Assembly (NCBI GenBank): GCA_021779095.1
Contig: JAJYBI010000022.1
Coordinates: 1 to 61,687 of the forward strand
Direction: 5' to 3'
DNA: 61,687 bases
From: Deltaproteobacteria bacterium
GTDB taxonomy: Bacteria; Desulfobacterota; Desulfuromonadia; Geobacterales; JAJYBI01
Position 1 is the stretch's first letter; each line of letters begins with the position of its first letter. Of this stretch, positions 1 to 8,004 are shown one piece after another. Made by a program: the position numbers and the translations under genes. The notes under the pieces were generated by a model. The model was given only the letters and a program-made list of their open reading frames with translations, was not told where the DNA came from and did no database searches.

Positions 1-277
1 CCACGACGGTCAGCTGGCTACGGCGTACCAGGTCCAGCTGCGTGGTGCCGGCCTCGCCTATGTGCGATGTACCGGGATGAACGTGAACCATCCCATCGGG
101 ATGGACTACGGGGTCGTCGCCGTCACCTCCCGGGCGCTCCGTTCCGGGAAGGGGCTCGTGTTCATCGCCGGCCGGGTGGGGTGTCTCTCCTGCCACGACC
201 CGCTCAATCCCGCCCCGCACCACCTGGCGCGGGACAACGGGGGGAGTGCGCTCTGCCTGACCTGCCATGTCAAATAG
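1..277 (+). CDS. Multiheme cytochrome c, C-terminal part (5' end outside window)
   Basis: The frame is open from the first base and ends at TAG 275-277, so the gene starts before the window. The first visible residues are HDG, which with the preceding partial codon fit the end of a CxxCH heme site. Two more heme sites follow (CLSCH and CLTCH), the last at the extreme C-terminus. The stretch between contains HPIGMDYG and GLVFIAGRVG. The same order of motifs occurs in the complete cytochrome at 3159-3743, so the two are paralogues and this one is probably also an exported triheme protein. It would carry electrons in the periplasm or at the envelope; partner unknown. Confidence 0.85.
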   Translation, partial: HDGQLATAYQVQLRGAGLAYVRCTGMNVNHPIGMDYGVVAVTSRALRSGKGLVFIAGRVGCLSCHDPLNPAPHHLARDNGGSALCLTCHVK

Positions 278-296
278 CCCGGCGTGCCGTCCCGGC

Positions 297-854
297 TCAG
301 TACCCCTTAAGGGCAAAGATCCCCGGAGCGTTGCGCCAGTATCCCTTGTAGTCCATGCCGTAGCCGAACAGGAACCGGTCCTCCAGTTCCAGCCCGACGA
401 AGTCGCAGCAGAGGCCGGGGCGCGCCTTCCGGTCGTGCCGCTTGTTCACCAGGACGGCGGTGAGCAGTTCGTCGGCCCCCTCCTCCCGGCAGTAGTCGAT
501 GATCGCCGCCAGGGTCGCCCCCTCGTCCAGGATGTCGTCCACGATCAGGACCGTCCGTCCCCGCAGGTCGCCGGTGGGGCGCACGCGCCAGTCCAGGAGG
601 CTGCCGAACAGCTCGTGTCCGTAACGGGTGGCGTGCAGGTATTCCAGCTCCAGCGGGAAGTTCAGCCGCGTCGCCAGGGCGCCGGTGACGATGAGCCCGC
701 CGTGCATGACGCAGAGGACGAGCGGGTTCGCCCCGGCGAGCCGCTCCGTGATCGCCGCCGCCATCCGGTCCAGCGCCGCCTCCACCTCCGCCGCCGTGCA
801 GAGACAGTCCGCCTCCGCGTACGCCCGCCTGATCTCCTCCATATCGATCGACAT
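297..854 (-). CDS. hpt: Hypoxanthine phosphoribosyltransferase family protein
   Basis: 185 aa, the usual size for a hypoxanthine(-guanine) phosphoribosyltransferase, which makes IMP or GMP from the free base and PRPP in the cytoplasm. The PRPP-binding loop VLIVDDILDEGATL lies at residues 102-115. An MHGGLIV segment near residue 50 fits the pyrophosphate loop region. I chose the ATG at 854 because a GGGGG-rich ribosome site precedes it; an in-frame extension to 911 has no such site. It is convergent with the cytochrome ending at 277. Base specificity cannot be read from the sequence. Confidence 0.85.
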   Translation of the reverse strand: MSIDMEEIRRAYAEADCLCTAAEVEAALDRMAAAITERLAGANPLVLCVMHGGLIVTGALATRLNFPLELEYLHATRYGHELFGSLLDWRVRPTGDLRGRTVLIVDDILDEGATLAAIIDYCREEGADELLTAVLVNKRHDRKARPGLCCDFVGLELEDRFLFGYGMDYKGYWRNAPGIFALKGY

Positions 855-997
855 ACCGTCCCCCTTGTTCGTAAGCCGGCAACAGGGTAGCAGAATTCCG
901 GAGCGAGACAAACTTTTCTTTGTCTACACCCGGCCGTGTGATACTACTAAGATCGGCGCTCCCGGCGGGGGCAGGTGAAGATATGACGGGAGGTCCC

Positions 998-1870
998 ATG
1001 GGACGGGTGTTCATCGTCGGCTGCGGTTACGTGGGAAAAAGGATTGCGGCGCTCTGCCGGGAACGGGGCGACGGGGTGGCGGCGCTCTGCCGCAAGGATG
1101 AGAGCTGCCGGGAGCTGGAACGGCTGGGGATCGCGCCGGTACCGGGCGACCTGGACTACCCGGAGACGCTGCGGGGGATGCCGACGGCGGGGGCGGAGGT
1201 GTACTACTGCGCGCCGCCGCCGGGGGGCGGCATCACGGAGCCGCGTGTGCAGGCGTTCTGCAACGGCATTCCGGAAGGCTGCGAGCCGGCCCGGATCGTC
1301 TACCTGAGCACGACCGGGGTGTACGGCGACTGCGAGGGCGGGGTCGTCACGGAGGAGACGCCGGTGCGCCCGGAGACGACGCGTGCCCGGCGGCGCGTCC
1401 ACGCGGAGGAGACGTTCTCGGCGTGGGGGGCGGAGCGGGGCGTGCCGGTGATCGTCCTGCGCGTTCCCGGCATCTACGGCCCGCTGCGGCTGCCGATCCC
1501 GATGCTGCAGATGGGGCAGCCGGTCCTGCGGCGCGAAGAGTCGCCGTTCACCAACCGGATCCACGCCGACGACCTGGCCGCGATCTGCCTGGCCGCGGCG
1601 GCGCGCTGCACGACGGGCGGGCTGTTCAACGTGGGGGATGGGCAGGAAAGCACCATGACGGACTATTTCAACGCCGTGGCGGACGCGGCGGGACTCCCCC
1701 GTCCCCGGCAGGTGACGCGGGAGGAGGCGCGGCAGGTGATGCATCCGCTGATGCTCTCCTACTTCAGCGAGTCGCGGCGGGTCGGTACGGAAAAGATGCG
1801 GCGGGAGCTGGGGGTGACCCTGCGCTATCCGACGCTGGAGGAGGGGCTGCGGGCGAGCCTGCAGTCGTGA
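998..1870 (+). CDS. NAD(P)-dependent SDR / epimerase-like protein (YeeZ type)
   Basis: About 290 aa. The N-terminus is a Rossmann nucleotide-binding start, with VGCGYVG at residues 7-13. Further motifs typical of extended or atypical SDR proteins are YLSTTGVYGD and, near the middle, VLRVPGIYGP. The closest general match is the YeeZ-like group, whose substrate is unknown. The start at ATG 998 puts the Rossmann strand at the N-terminus and has GGGAGG upstream; an ATG at 983 is an alternative. The next gene begins 22 bp downstream, so the two may be cotranscribed. Confidence 0.75.
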   Translation: MGRVFIVGCGYVGKRIAALCRERGDGVAALCRKDESCRELERLGIAPVPGDLDYPETLRGMPTAGAEVYYCAPPPGGGITEPRVQAFCNGIPEGCEPARIVYLSTTGVYGDCEGGVVTEETPVRPETTRARRRVHAEETFSAWGAERGVPVIVLRVPGIYGPLRLPIPMLQMGQPVLRREESPFTNRIHADDLAAICLAAAARCTTGGLFNVGDGQESTMTDYFNAVADAAGLPRPRQVTREEARQVMHPLMLSYFSESRRVGTEKMRRELGVTLRYPTLEEGLRASLQS

Positions 1871-1892
1871 AGTTACTTTCGAGGAGGATGAG

Positions 1893-2273
1893 ATGTCGAA
1901 GAATGATCAGGAGCTGACGTTCAAGTATGTATTCCCGCAGGACTACAATCCCGCCTACGTGAACGGCGCCCATGGCGGGCTGTCGCCGCGGGGGGAGCTG
2001 GTCATCAATTTCTACCTGGAGCGGCCGCCCCTCCCCCACGCCATTACCCACGCCCTTACCCCCAACGGCACGATCGGCAGGGAACTGGAGGAGGTGCCGG
2101 AGGACCTGAAGGCGAGCCTGGTACGGTTTGTCACGGGCGGCGTGGTGCTGAACCTGGAGAACGCGCGGAACATCCATGCCTGGCTCGGCGACCGGGTCCG
2201 CGAGATGGAGGCGATGGAAAAGAACCGGGCGTCGTTTACCGCCCAGCCGAAGGATGGGGGCTCGACCCACTGA
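1893..2273 (+). CDS. Conserved hypothetical protein, 126 aa
   Basis: Not recognised. A strong ribosome site (GAGGAGG) precedes the ATG at 1893. The protein is soluble, without a signal peptide or membrane segment. Notable stretches are YVNGAHGGLSPRGELVINFY followed by ERPPLP near the N-terminus, and a charged C-terminal helix. It follows the SDR gene closely on the same strand and is convergent with the gene ending at 2278. Confidence 0.7.
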   Translation: MSKNDQELTFKYVFPQDYNPAYVNGAHGGLSPRGELVINFYLERPPLPHAITHALTPNGTIGRELEEVPEDLKASLVRFVTGGVVLNLENARNIHAWLGDRVREMEAMEKNRASFTAQPKDGGSTH

Positions 2274-2277
2274 GGGG

Positions 2278-2577
2278 TCAGGGGCTGAGCAGCTGGCGCA
2301 CAAGCTCCACCGGCACCCGCCGTTCCAGGTAGGGGCGTGAAGCCAGCAGGCCGGTCTTCAGCAGTTCGCCGCGCCGCACCAGCTTTCGTGCCCGGATATC
2401 GCTCCGGGCGTGGGGCTGGAGCGAGTTCAGCACCCCGTCGATACGTCGGCAGAGCCGGACCTTGTCGCTGAAACTGCCGATCTCACCCCGGGCGAGAGAG
2501 CTGCTGATGGTGTCGAATTCTTCCTTCAGGAATCGATAGATGGAAGAGTGGATCTCCCGGTCGGCATTCTTGCCCAT
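2278..2577 (-). CDS. Hypothetical protein, 99 aa
   Basis: Not recognised. The start at 2577 is preceded by AAAGGAGC, and the reading frame further upstream has no plausible start. The protein is charged and predicted helical (EIHSSIYRFLKEEFDTISSS near the N-terminus) with no membrane segment. It lies 88 bp downstream of the HTH regulator gene on the same strand and may share its transcript. Confidence 0.55.
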   Translation of the reverse strand: MGKNADREIHSSIYRFLKEEFDTISSSLARGEIGSFSDKVRLCRRIDGVLNSLQPHARSDIRARKLVRRGELLKTGLLASRPYLERRVPVELVRQLLSP

Positions 2578-2665
2578 GGCTGCTCCTTTCATCAGTCTGC
2601 TGGTGTTGAGATACGTTTCGGCATTTCCCGTCGATCCTTGACTGTTTTCCCGGTATCCCCGGAGA

Positions 2666-3124
2666 TCAGACGGGCGATATCCCGCATTTCCTGAGCTCCT
2701 TGGCGAGCCGGTCCCGGGTGATCCCCAGCGCATGGCAGACCTCGTCCTGGTTGCAGTGGTACCGGTCCATCGCCATGAGAAGCAGCGCCTTCTTGAGGGA
2801 ACTGCTGAGCATGCCGAGCAGCTTGTCCGACCGTTTCGAGATCATGGAGAAGAGCGGCTCCAGGTTCTTTTCGAACAGGGCGGCGCTTTCCTCGATACGC
2901 CGCCGCGCCTGCACATCCAGCCTCTTGATCCGCAGTACATTTGTCGCCAGTTCTTCCATATGGTCCTGGGCGTAGTGCAGGGTATCCCGGTGGTTGTCTA
3001 TCAGGAGCGTCTGGGTCGCCACCTGTTCCCCGCCGCCTGCCCCCTTCTTTACCATCACGACGGTCATCGTCCGGAAATCCTCCTCGCCGCACAGCTCTTC
3101 CACGTTGCAATACCGGTATCCCAT
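2666..3124 (-). CDS. DNA-binding protein with C-terminal Fis-type helix-turn-helix
   Basis: 152 aa. The last ~45 residues resemble the Fis-type HTH of NtrC-like regulators (ALLLMAMDRYHCNQDEVCHA, then LGITRDRLAKELRKCGI). The N-terminal ~100 residues are predicted helical and match no receiver or AAA domain that I recognise. A strong site (AGGAGGTG) precedes the ATG. It could regulate nearby cytochrome genes, but nothing in the sequence shows the target. Confidence 0.65.
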   Translation of the reverse strand: MGYRYCNVEELCGEEDFRTMTVVMVKKGAGGGEQVATQTLLIDNHRDTLHYAQDHMEELATNVLRIKRLDVQARRRIEESAALFEKNLEPLFSMISKRSDKLLGMLSSSLKKALLLMAMDRYHCNQDEVCHALGITRDRLAKELRKCGISPV

Positions 3125-3158
3125 GACGCACCTCCTGTTTTATCCGAATGGTTCCAGA

Positions 3159-3743
3159 TCAGATGTTGTGGCAGGCGAAGCAGAGATTGCTGCCGTCGTT
3201 GTTCATCGCCAGATGGTTACGCTCCGGGTTGAGCGGGTTGTGGCAGGAGAGGCATCCCACCCGGCCGGCCACGAAGACCAGCCCTTCGGCATCCTTGAAC
3301 GACTGGTTGCCCGCTGCGCAGCTGCCGTAATCCATGCCGATGGGATGGCTACCCACGATGCTGGTGATGCCGCCGGACTGGCCGATCCTGGTGTTGGTTA
3401 CCCGTATGTTGTGGGCCGAGGCGCTCATTCCGTCGTGGCAGGCCATGCAGTCGTAGGAGAACTGGTCCACCTCTGCGGGGTGCCCCTTCTGGTCCACGAT
3501 CTGGACCATGAACTGTTCTCCGCCCCGGGACGGAATCCCCGTGAGCGTGTCCGGGGTTTGCTTGGCAAGTTCGAGCCGCGTGACGAATTCCATCCGCGCG
3601 ATGGGGTCTTTCAGCTGTTCCACGAAATAGCACTCGCCCGGTTTCTGTTCGGGGATATTCGCGAAGGCCGACGTCGCCAGGGCGGTGCACAGCAGGGAAG
3701 CTCCTATCGTGATCAGGGAGATATGTGTGATGATCTTTTTCAT
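3159..3743 (-). CDS. Exported triheme cytochrome c family protein
   Basis: 194 aa with an N-terminal Sec signal (MKKIITHISL, then a hydrophobic stretch ending ATSAFA). Three heme c sites are visible: CMACH, CLSCH and the C-terminal CFACH. The HPIGMDYG motif between hemes 1 and 2 supplies a His that could be a distal ligand. The start at 3743 follows AAAGGAT and begins the signal peptide; longer in-frame starts would bury it. It is a paralogue of the partial gene at 1-277 and likely a periplasmic electron carrier. Confidence 0.8.
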   Translation of the reverse strand: MKKIITHISLITIGASLLCTALATSAFANIPEQKPGECYFVEQLKDPIARMEFVTRLELAKQTPDTLTGIPSRGGEQFMVQIVDQKGHPAEVDQFSYDCMACHDGMSASAHNIRVTNTRIGQSGGITSIVGSHPIGMDYGSCAAGNQSFKDAEGLVFVAGRVGCLSCHNPLNPERNHLAMNNDGSNLCFACHNI

Positions 3744-3939
3744 GGCTCGATCCTTTCGTACGGTAGTTGATAAGAGATAGTACAAGAGGAGTACCAGAAA
3801 ATGGCATGGGGCGATAATTGTGGTTAACGTGCCGAATTTGCACGACAAATATGTAGGTTGTGATCCGGTAAATGAAAATTCAGATCAGTTGCATGCTGTT
3901 CAATTTCTGCATGGGGTACCGGATGTGAACAGGGGACGT

Positions 3940-3965
3940 ATGAGGGATGAGGGATGAGGGATGAG
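3940..3965. repeat. Short tandem repeat (GGATGAG units)
   Basis: Three and a half copies of a 7-bp GATGAGG-type unit stand in tandem just beyond the 3' end of the M23 peptidase gene. Such arrays change length by slippage. It is outside coding sequence. Confidence 0.7.
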
Positions 3966-3972
3966 CGGGCGT

Positions 3973-4725
3973 TCAGGGGTGAACGAGCGGCAGGTTGGTG
4001 AAGACGAGGGAACCGTCCGGGGCCATGCCGCGGTGGATCTCGCCGCCGGTGCCGCGGACCAGGCGGCTGCCGGCACCCGTCGGAAACGGACTGCCGCCGT
4101 GGAGGAAGGCGGTGGTCATGTTGACGTCGTTCTTCCATGCCTCGAAATGCAGGTGGGGACCTGTGGACCGGCCGGTCGAGCCGCTGCGGGCAATGACGGA
4201 GTTCCGGTCGACCTCGGCACCGACCGGCGCGAGATTGACGGAGTTGTGGGCGTAGAGGGTGACCATGCCGTCGGGGTGCTCGACCACCACCAGATTGCCG
4301 TATCCACCCCGCGAGCCGCTGAAGACGACCCGGCCCGCGCCGACCGGCCGGACCGGTGTTCCTTCGCAGACGGCGATATCGACCCCGTTGTGGTCGCGGA
4401 CGATCCCGTCGAACGGGTCGATGCGGGGGCCGACGCCCGAGGTGACCGGACCCCGGACCGGCAGGGTGTAGGAGATGTCGTCGGCCTCTTCCGCACGTGG
4501 CGGGGCAGCACTCTCCGGCGTGGCGTGGTGGAGCGAGGTGCGGCGGTGTGCTTTCGGGCTGCGGGGACGCGTTCCGTCCCGCATGATCCTGACCGCTCCG
4601 CGTCGTGCGGGGGCGTCGGTGAAGCAGACCACACCGTCGTTCCCGGTGTACCGGTAGATGTCGGCCTGCACCTCGACGGCGATGCCAAGAAGCAGAAGCG
4701 GTATGAACAGGCGGATGATGCTCAT
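3973..4725 (-). CDS. M23 family metallopeptidase with DUF4124-like ends
   Basis: 250 aa with an N-terminal signal peptide (first ~21 residues). Residues ~22-45 look like a DUF4124 module (IYRYTGNDGVVCFTD). The M23 (LytM/lysostaphin) fold follows: HNGVD gives H112 and D116, and the YAH and HLHFEAW motifs supply H160, H191 and H193, so the Zn site is complete. A second DUF4124-like stretch (GGEIHRGMAPDGSLVFTN) ends the protein. It should act on peptidoglycan cross-links in the periplasm, or as a division-type activator. The GDSL esterase gene lies just upstream (20 bp) on the same strand. Confidence 0.85.
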   Translation of the reverse strand: MSIIRLFIPLLLLGIAVEVQADIYRYTGNDGVVCFTDAPARRGAVRIMRDGTRPRSPKAHRRTSLHHATPESAAPPRAEEADDISYTLPVRGPVTSGVGPRIDPFDGIVRDHNGVDIAVCEGTPVRPVGAGRVVFSGSRGGYGNLVVVEHPDGMVTLYAHNSVNLAPVGAEVDRNSVIARSGSTGRSTGPHLHFEAWKNDVNMTTAFLHGGSPFPTGAGSRLVRGTGGEIHRGMAPDGSLVFTNLPLVHP

Positions 4726-4745
4726 GCGGCTTTCGTGCCGGAGGC

Positions 4746-5363
4746 TCAGATTGCGCCGCTCGTGCGCAGGACCTTGGCGATCGCTTCCGCCATCATCCGG
4801 TATCCGGTTGCGTTGGGGTGGATCATGTCCGACTTCAGGTCGCTGTGCCGCTCGATCTTTGCCAGGGTCCCGTCTTCGAACGGGAGGTTGTACTCGCGGG
4901 CGATCTCGCCGTAGTACGCCGGGGTCGAAAGGGTGAGGGTGAAATCGGGCACGCCGACGAGGACGACGGAGATTCCCCGGTCGCGGGCGGCCTGCACCAT
5001 GGTGCGCAGATTGGCGGCCGCCTGTTTCCGGTCCAGCTGCCGCAGGATGTCGTTGGCGCCGTGGCAGAGGATGAGGAGGGAGGGGTGGAACCGGTCCAGA
5101 AGCGCCGGCAGGCGGGCGGCGCCGTCGGCGGAGATCTCGCCGGGGATGCCGGCGTTGATCACCTGGCGTCCGATAAGCCCGGACAGCACGGCCGGGTAGC
5201 TCTCGTCCGGCTTCACGCCGTCACCGTACCCGTAGGTGAGGCTGTCGCCGAAGGCGAGCACGATCCCGTCCTGCGCCAAGGGAGGCAGGGTCGGGGTCCG
5301 GCTGCAGGCGGGCTGCATCATCAGCAGCAGGAACGGAACGAGGTAGCGCAGGCTGCCGGTCAT
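4746..5363 (-). CDS. GDSL-type arylesterase / lysophospholipase (TesA-like)
   Basis: 205 aa. All SGNH blocks are present: GDSLTYG with nucleophile S41, NAGIPGE (block II Gly), HGAND with N104, and DMIHPN with D179 and H182. The N-terminus is hydrophobic and ends in QPAC, so the protein is exported and may be a lipoprotein with Cys20, although the lipobox is not ideal. It would hydrolyse esters or lysophospholipids in the periplasm. It precedes the M23 peptidase gene on the same strand, suggesting a small envelope operon. Confidence 0.85.
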   Translation of the reverse strand: MTGSLRYLVPFLLLMMQPACSRTPTLPPLAQDGIVLAFGDSLTYGYGDGVKPDESYPAVLSGLIGRQVINAGIPGEISADGAARLPALLDRFHPSLLILCHGANDILRQLDRKQAAANLRTMVQAARDRGISVVLVGVPDFTLTLSTPAYYGEIAREYNLPFEDGTLAKIERHSDLKSDMIHPNATGYRMMAEAIAKVLRTSGAI

Positions 5364-5399
5364 GATCGATCTCCTGGGGCGAACGTCGACAGAAACTAT

Positions 5400-5558
5400 G
5401 GTCCACGAAATACACGCTTGCGCGCCGAAGCGCTACAGCGCGCAGGCACGAAACGACACGAAAAGGTAAACCATGCTACCAGATCGTCGGAAATCTCACA
5501 AGCCGTTGAGGCCGTGGTATTTTGATTCGTTCGTGTCCTTACGTGCGTTTCGTGGACC
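5400..5558. repeat. Imperfect long inverted repeat, intergenic
   Basis: The arm GGTCCACGAAATACACG (5400-5416) is matched in reverse by CGTGCGTTTCGTGGACC (5542-5558) with few mismatches. Inside are a second pair (GACACGAA near 5453 and TTCGTGTC at 5530-5537) and a small hairpin (TGCGCGC/GCGCGCA, 5419-5443). No gene fits the interval. It resembles the dispersed palindromic repeats built on words such as CCACGAAA and GACACGAA in many bacterial genomes. Confidence 0.65.
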
Positions 5559-5589
5559 AGGTAGATTGGAGGTACGAAGGTTCGCGGCG

Positions 5590-5632
5590 GGGGTAAACGA
5601 AAACAGGCGCCGACCGGACCGGTCGGACGCCT
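5590..5632 (-). terminator. Rho-independent terminator of the ferritin-like gene
   Basis: A hairpin with arms around CCGACCG/CGGTCGG, extended by AGGCG and CGCCT (5605-5632), lies 23 bp after the stop of the gene at 5655-6131. On the minus strand it is followed by TGTTTTCGTTT. Confidence 0.65.
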
Positions 5633-5654
5633 GAGTAATGTGCGGCGGGGAGGC

Positions 5655-6131
5655 TCAGTTTTCCGTGAGGAAATGCTCGTCGTACAGGTCTTCCAGCGTC
5701 TGGAGGTGCCGGCTTTCGTCGGCCAGCAGTTTGTTGAACAGGCCCTCCATGGGTGCTCCGGCGCAGCCGCTCGCCATCCGTTTGTAGAAGTCGATGGAGC
5801 CGGACTCCAGGTGGATGGCGTAGGCGAGCGCTTCCCGGGCGTCGGAGGCGGAGGTCAGCTCCTTCTTGGCGAGGACGTAGTTCAGGTTCATGGTGGGCAC
5901 CGGCCGGGACAGCCCCGACGCGTCCCCCATGCTTCCCTCCAGAAGCGCCTTTTCCAGCTGGTGCTTGTGTTCGAGTTCGTCCAGGGCGGCCTCCCTGAGG
6001 AGCTCCTGCGCCCCCCTGTTCCGTACCGTGCGGATGGCGGACAGATAATGCCGGAACCCCTCTTCCTCCATCTTCACCGCCATCTCCACCGCGGCTTCGA
6101 ATGTATAGCAGACCTGCGCAGTATCGCTCAT
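5655..6131 (-). CDS. Ferritin-like (rubrerythrin-type) diiron protein
   Basis: 158 aa, helical. Glu/His pairs typical of a ferritin-like diiron site are seen in MEEEGFRHY, DELEHKHQLE, HLESGSIDFY and ADESRHLQTLEDLYDEHF. The C-terminal rubredoxin domain of classical rubrerythrin is absent. Such proteins are linked to peroxide or iron handling in anaerobes; the electron donor is unknown. A strong ribosome site (GGGAGGAGGGG) precedes the ATG. It is a single gene with its own terminator. Confidence 0.8.
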   Translation of the reverse strand: MSDTAQVCYTFEAAVEMAVKMEEEGFRHYLSAIRTVRNRGAQELLREAALDELEHKHQLEKALLEGSMGDASGLSRPVPTMNLNYVLAKKELTSASDAREALAYAIHLESGSIDFYKRMASGCAGAPMEGLFNKLLADESRHLQTLEDLYDEHFLTEN

Positions 6132-6190
6132 GGTGCCCCTCCTCCCGCATGTTCATATCATAATTGTATACAGTTTCGCAACGGTAGATT

Positions 6191-7996
6191 TCAGGGGAGT
6201 GCACCGGGGCCGGCCTCTTCTTCCACGGCGACGGCGGGGCAGAGGGGGAGGGTGACGAAGAAGGTGCTGCCCCTGCCGACAACGCTTTCCACACCGACGG
6301 TGCCGCCGTGCAGGGCAACGATCTCCTTCACGAGGGCGAGCCCCAGGCCGGTGCCGCCGGTCATCCGCCGGTCGCTGTTGTCGACCCGGAAGAACTTCTC
6401 GAAGATCCGCTCGTGCAACTCCGGCGGGATGCCGATGCCGTGGTCGCGCACCCGGATGACGACATAGCCGTCGTCCCGTTCCGCGTCGATCTCGATGTCG
6501 CTCCCCTCGGGGGAGAACTTCACCGCGTTGGAGACGAGGTTTTCCATCATTTCGTGCAGGTGGTCGGGATTGCCCCGTACCGGCGGCAGGTCGTCGGGGC
6601 AGCCGACCGTGATCCGATGGCCCGTCACGGTGTCAAATTTCGCCTTGGAGGAGAGAAGCAGCTCATTCACCGACACCGCCTTGACCAGCGCCACGTCGAT
6701 CCGCGCATGGAGCCGCTGCAGCTGGAGGAAGTTGCCGATCATCCCGTTGAGCCGTCCGGCCTCCCGGTGGATGGTGTCGAGGACGGACAGCCGCTCCTGC
6801 TCGTCCGGCGTCCGGCTCTGCAGGTATTCGGTGAACCCGATGATGGCGGTGAGCGGGGTGCGCATCTCGTGGCTCACCGCGGAGAGCATCTCGTCCTTCA
6901 GCTGGTCCAGCTTCCGGGTCTCGGTGATGTCCAGGGCGATCCCCATCCGTACCAGGTTGCCGTCGGTCCAGCGGATCGCCCGGTCGATGCACTGGTACCA
7001 TCGGCCCGTACCCCCGAGCTGGAACTCCCAGATGCACGGGTGCAGCGGCTGCCCGTTCAGCACGAGCCGTTCGCTGGGGCAGATATCGGTGACGGTGTGG
7101 GCGCTCAGCTGCAGGAGCTCGTGGAACCGTTCCCCCTCCCATGCGGTGCCGAAGATGTTGCTGCCGTAGCTGTTGAGCGATAACAGCCGGTGGGTGGCGA
7201 GGTCGGCCACGTAGACGATTGCGTTGAGGGAGTCGAAGATGGTGGAGATGTGCCGGAACTGTTCTCGGAGGTGCTCCTCGGTGCGTTTCCGCTCCAGTTC
7301 GGCCGCCGCCCGGGTGGCGAAGATGGAGAAGATCGATTCGGCCAGTTCCGGGTTGCGGATCGGCGACCTGCTCATGATGCTCATGATCCCCATGGCCTGT
7401 CCCGTCGCGCTTCTGAGCGGTACTCCCAGATAGGCATCCACCTGCATCTGCTGCAGCAGATGGTCGCTGGGGAACCGCTTCCGGGCCCCCTCGGCGTAGC
7501 TGCAGAACCCCCCGGTAAGGACGCCGGCACAGGGGGTGCCGGTCAGATCGTAGGTGAAGTTGTCCGCCGGCTCGCCGTTGGCAAAGACGGCGATGGTGCG
7601 CACCGAGGAGGGGCAGTGAGGGGCCAGTTCCCCGACGAGGGCGTAGTCGCTGCCGATGGTCTCCGCCAGGTGCCGGACGAGGGACGCGAAGAAGGCGTCC
7701 CCCGTGCTGGCCGAGATCCCCTCGGCGATCTTCATGAGTACTGTGTCCCGCTGCAGGAGCGCCCGCAGGTAACGGCGGAGCACCAGGAACAGTGCGGTGG
7801 AGGTGACGACCACGAAGACGAACCCCTTGGTTACCTCGGTGATGGTGACGGCCTCGGTGGCGTGGGTCTCGATGGCGAGGACCAGGTCGGACAGGACGAT
7901 CCAGCAGGCCGCAAGGACGGCGTATCCGCCGGCTACCAGCGCCGGCATCCGGCGGGTCTGTTGCCGGGTGATGATCCGGTTGAGGGAGTTCTTCAT
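6191..7996 (-). CDS. Sensor histidine kinase (2 TM, GAF, PAS, HisKA, HATPase)
   Basis: 601 aa. Two hydrophobic segments (about 20-40 and 58-78) are followed by a GAF-like domain (~95-235, with a Cys-containing stretch GTPCAGVLTGGFC) and a PAS-like domain (~250-362). The H-box SAVSHEMRTPLTAIIGF places the phosphorylated His at 376. The ATP-binding domain has the N box (ENLVSNAVKF), G1 (DHGIGI) and G2 (GTGLGLALV). It lacks a receiver, and no response regulator gene is adjacent. It lies 8 bp downstream of the cytochrome gene on the same strand, so a role in redox sensing is possible but inferred only from position. Confidence 0.85.
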   Translation of the reverse strand: MKNSLNRIITRQQTRRMPALVAGGYAVLAACWIVLSDLVLAIETHATEAVTITEVTKGFVFVVVTSTALFLVLRRYLRALLQRDTVLMKIAEGISASTGDAFFASLVRHLAETIGSDYALVGELAPHCPSSVRTIAVFANGEPADNFTYDLTGTPCAGVLTGGFCSYAEGARKRFPSDHLLQQMQVDAYLGVPLRSATGQAMGIMSIMSRSPIRNPELAESIFSIFATRAAAELERKRTEEHLREQFRHISTIFDSLNAIVYVADLATHRLLSLNSYGSNIFGTAWEGERFHELLQLSAHTVTDICPSERLVLNGQPLHPCIWEFQLGGTGRWYQCIDRAIRWTDGNLVRMGIALDITETRKLDQLKDEMLSAVSHEMRTPLTAIIGFTEYLQSRTPDEQERLSVLDTIHREAGRLNGMIGNFLQLQRLHARIDVALVKAVSVNELLLSSKAKFDTVTGHRITVGCPDDLPPVRGNPDHLHEMMENLVSNAVKFSPEGSDIEIDAERDDGYVVIRVRDHGIGIPPELHERIFEKFFRVDNSDRRMTGGTGLGLALVKEIVALHGGTVGVESVVGRGSTFFVTLPLCPAVAVEEEAGPGALP

Positions 7997-8004
7997 GGCG
8001 TCGG

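Noticed and set aside
3780..3795. Sigma-54-like TGGTAC-N5-TTGTA on the minus strand before the triheme cytochrome
   Set aside because: The essential C of the -12 GC is missing (TTGTA), so the match is not convincing.
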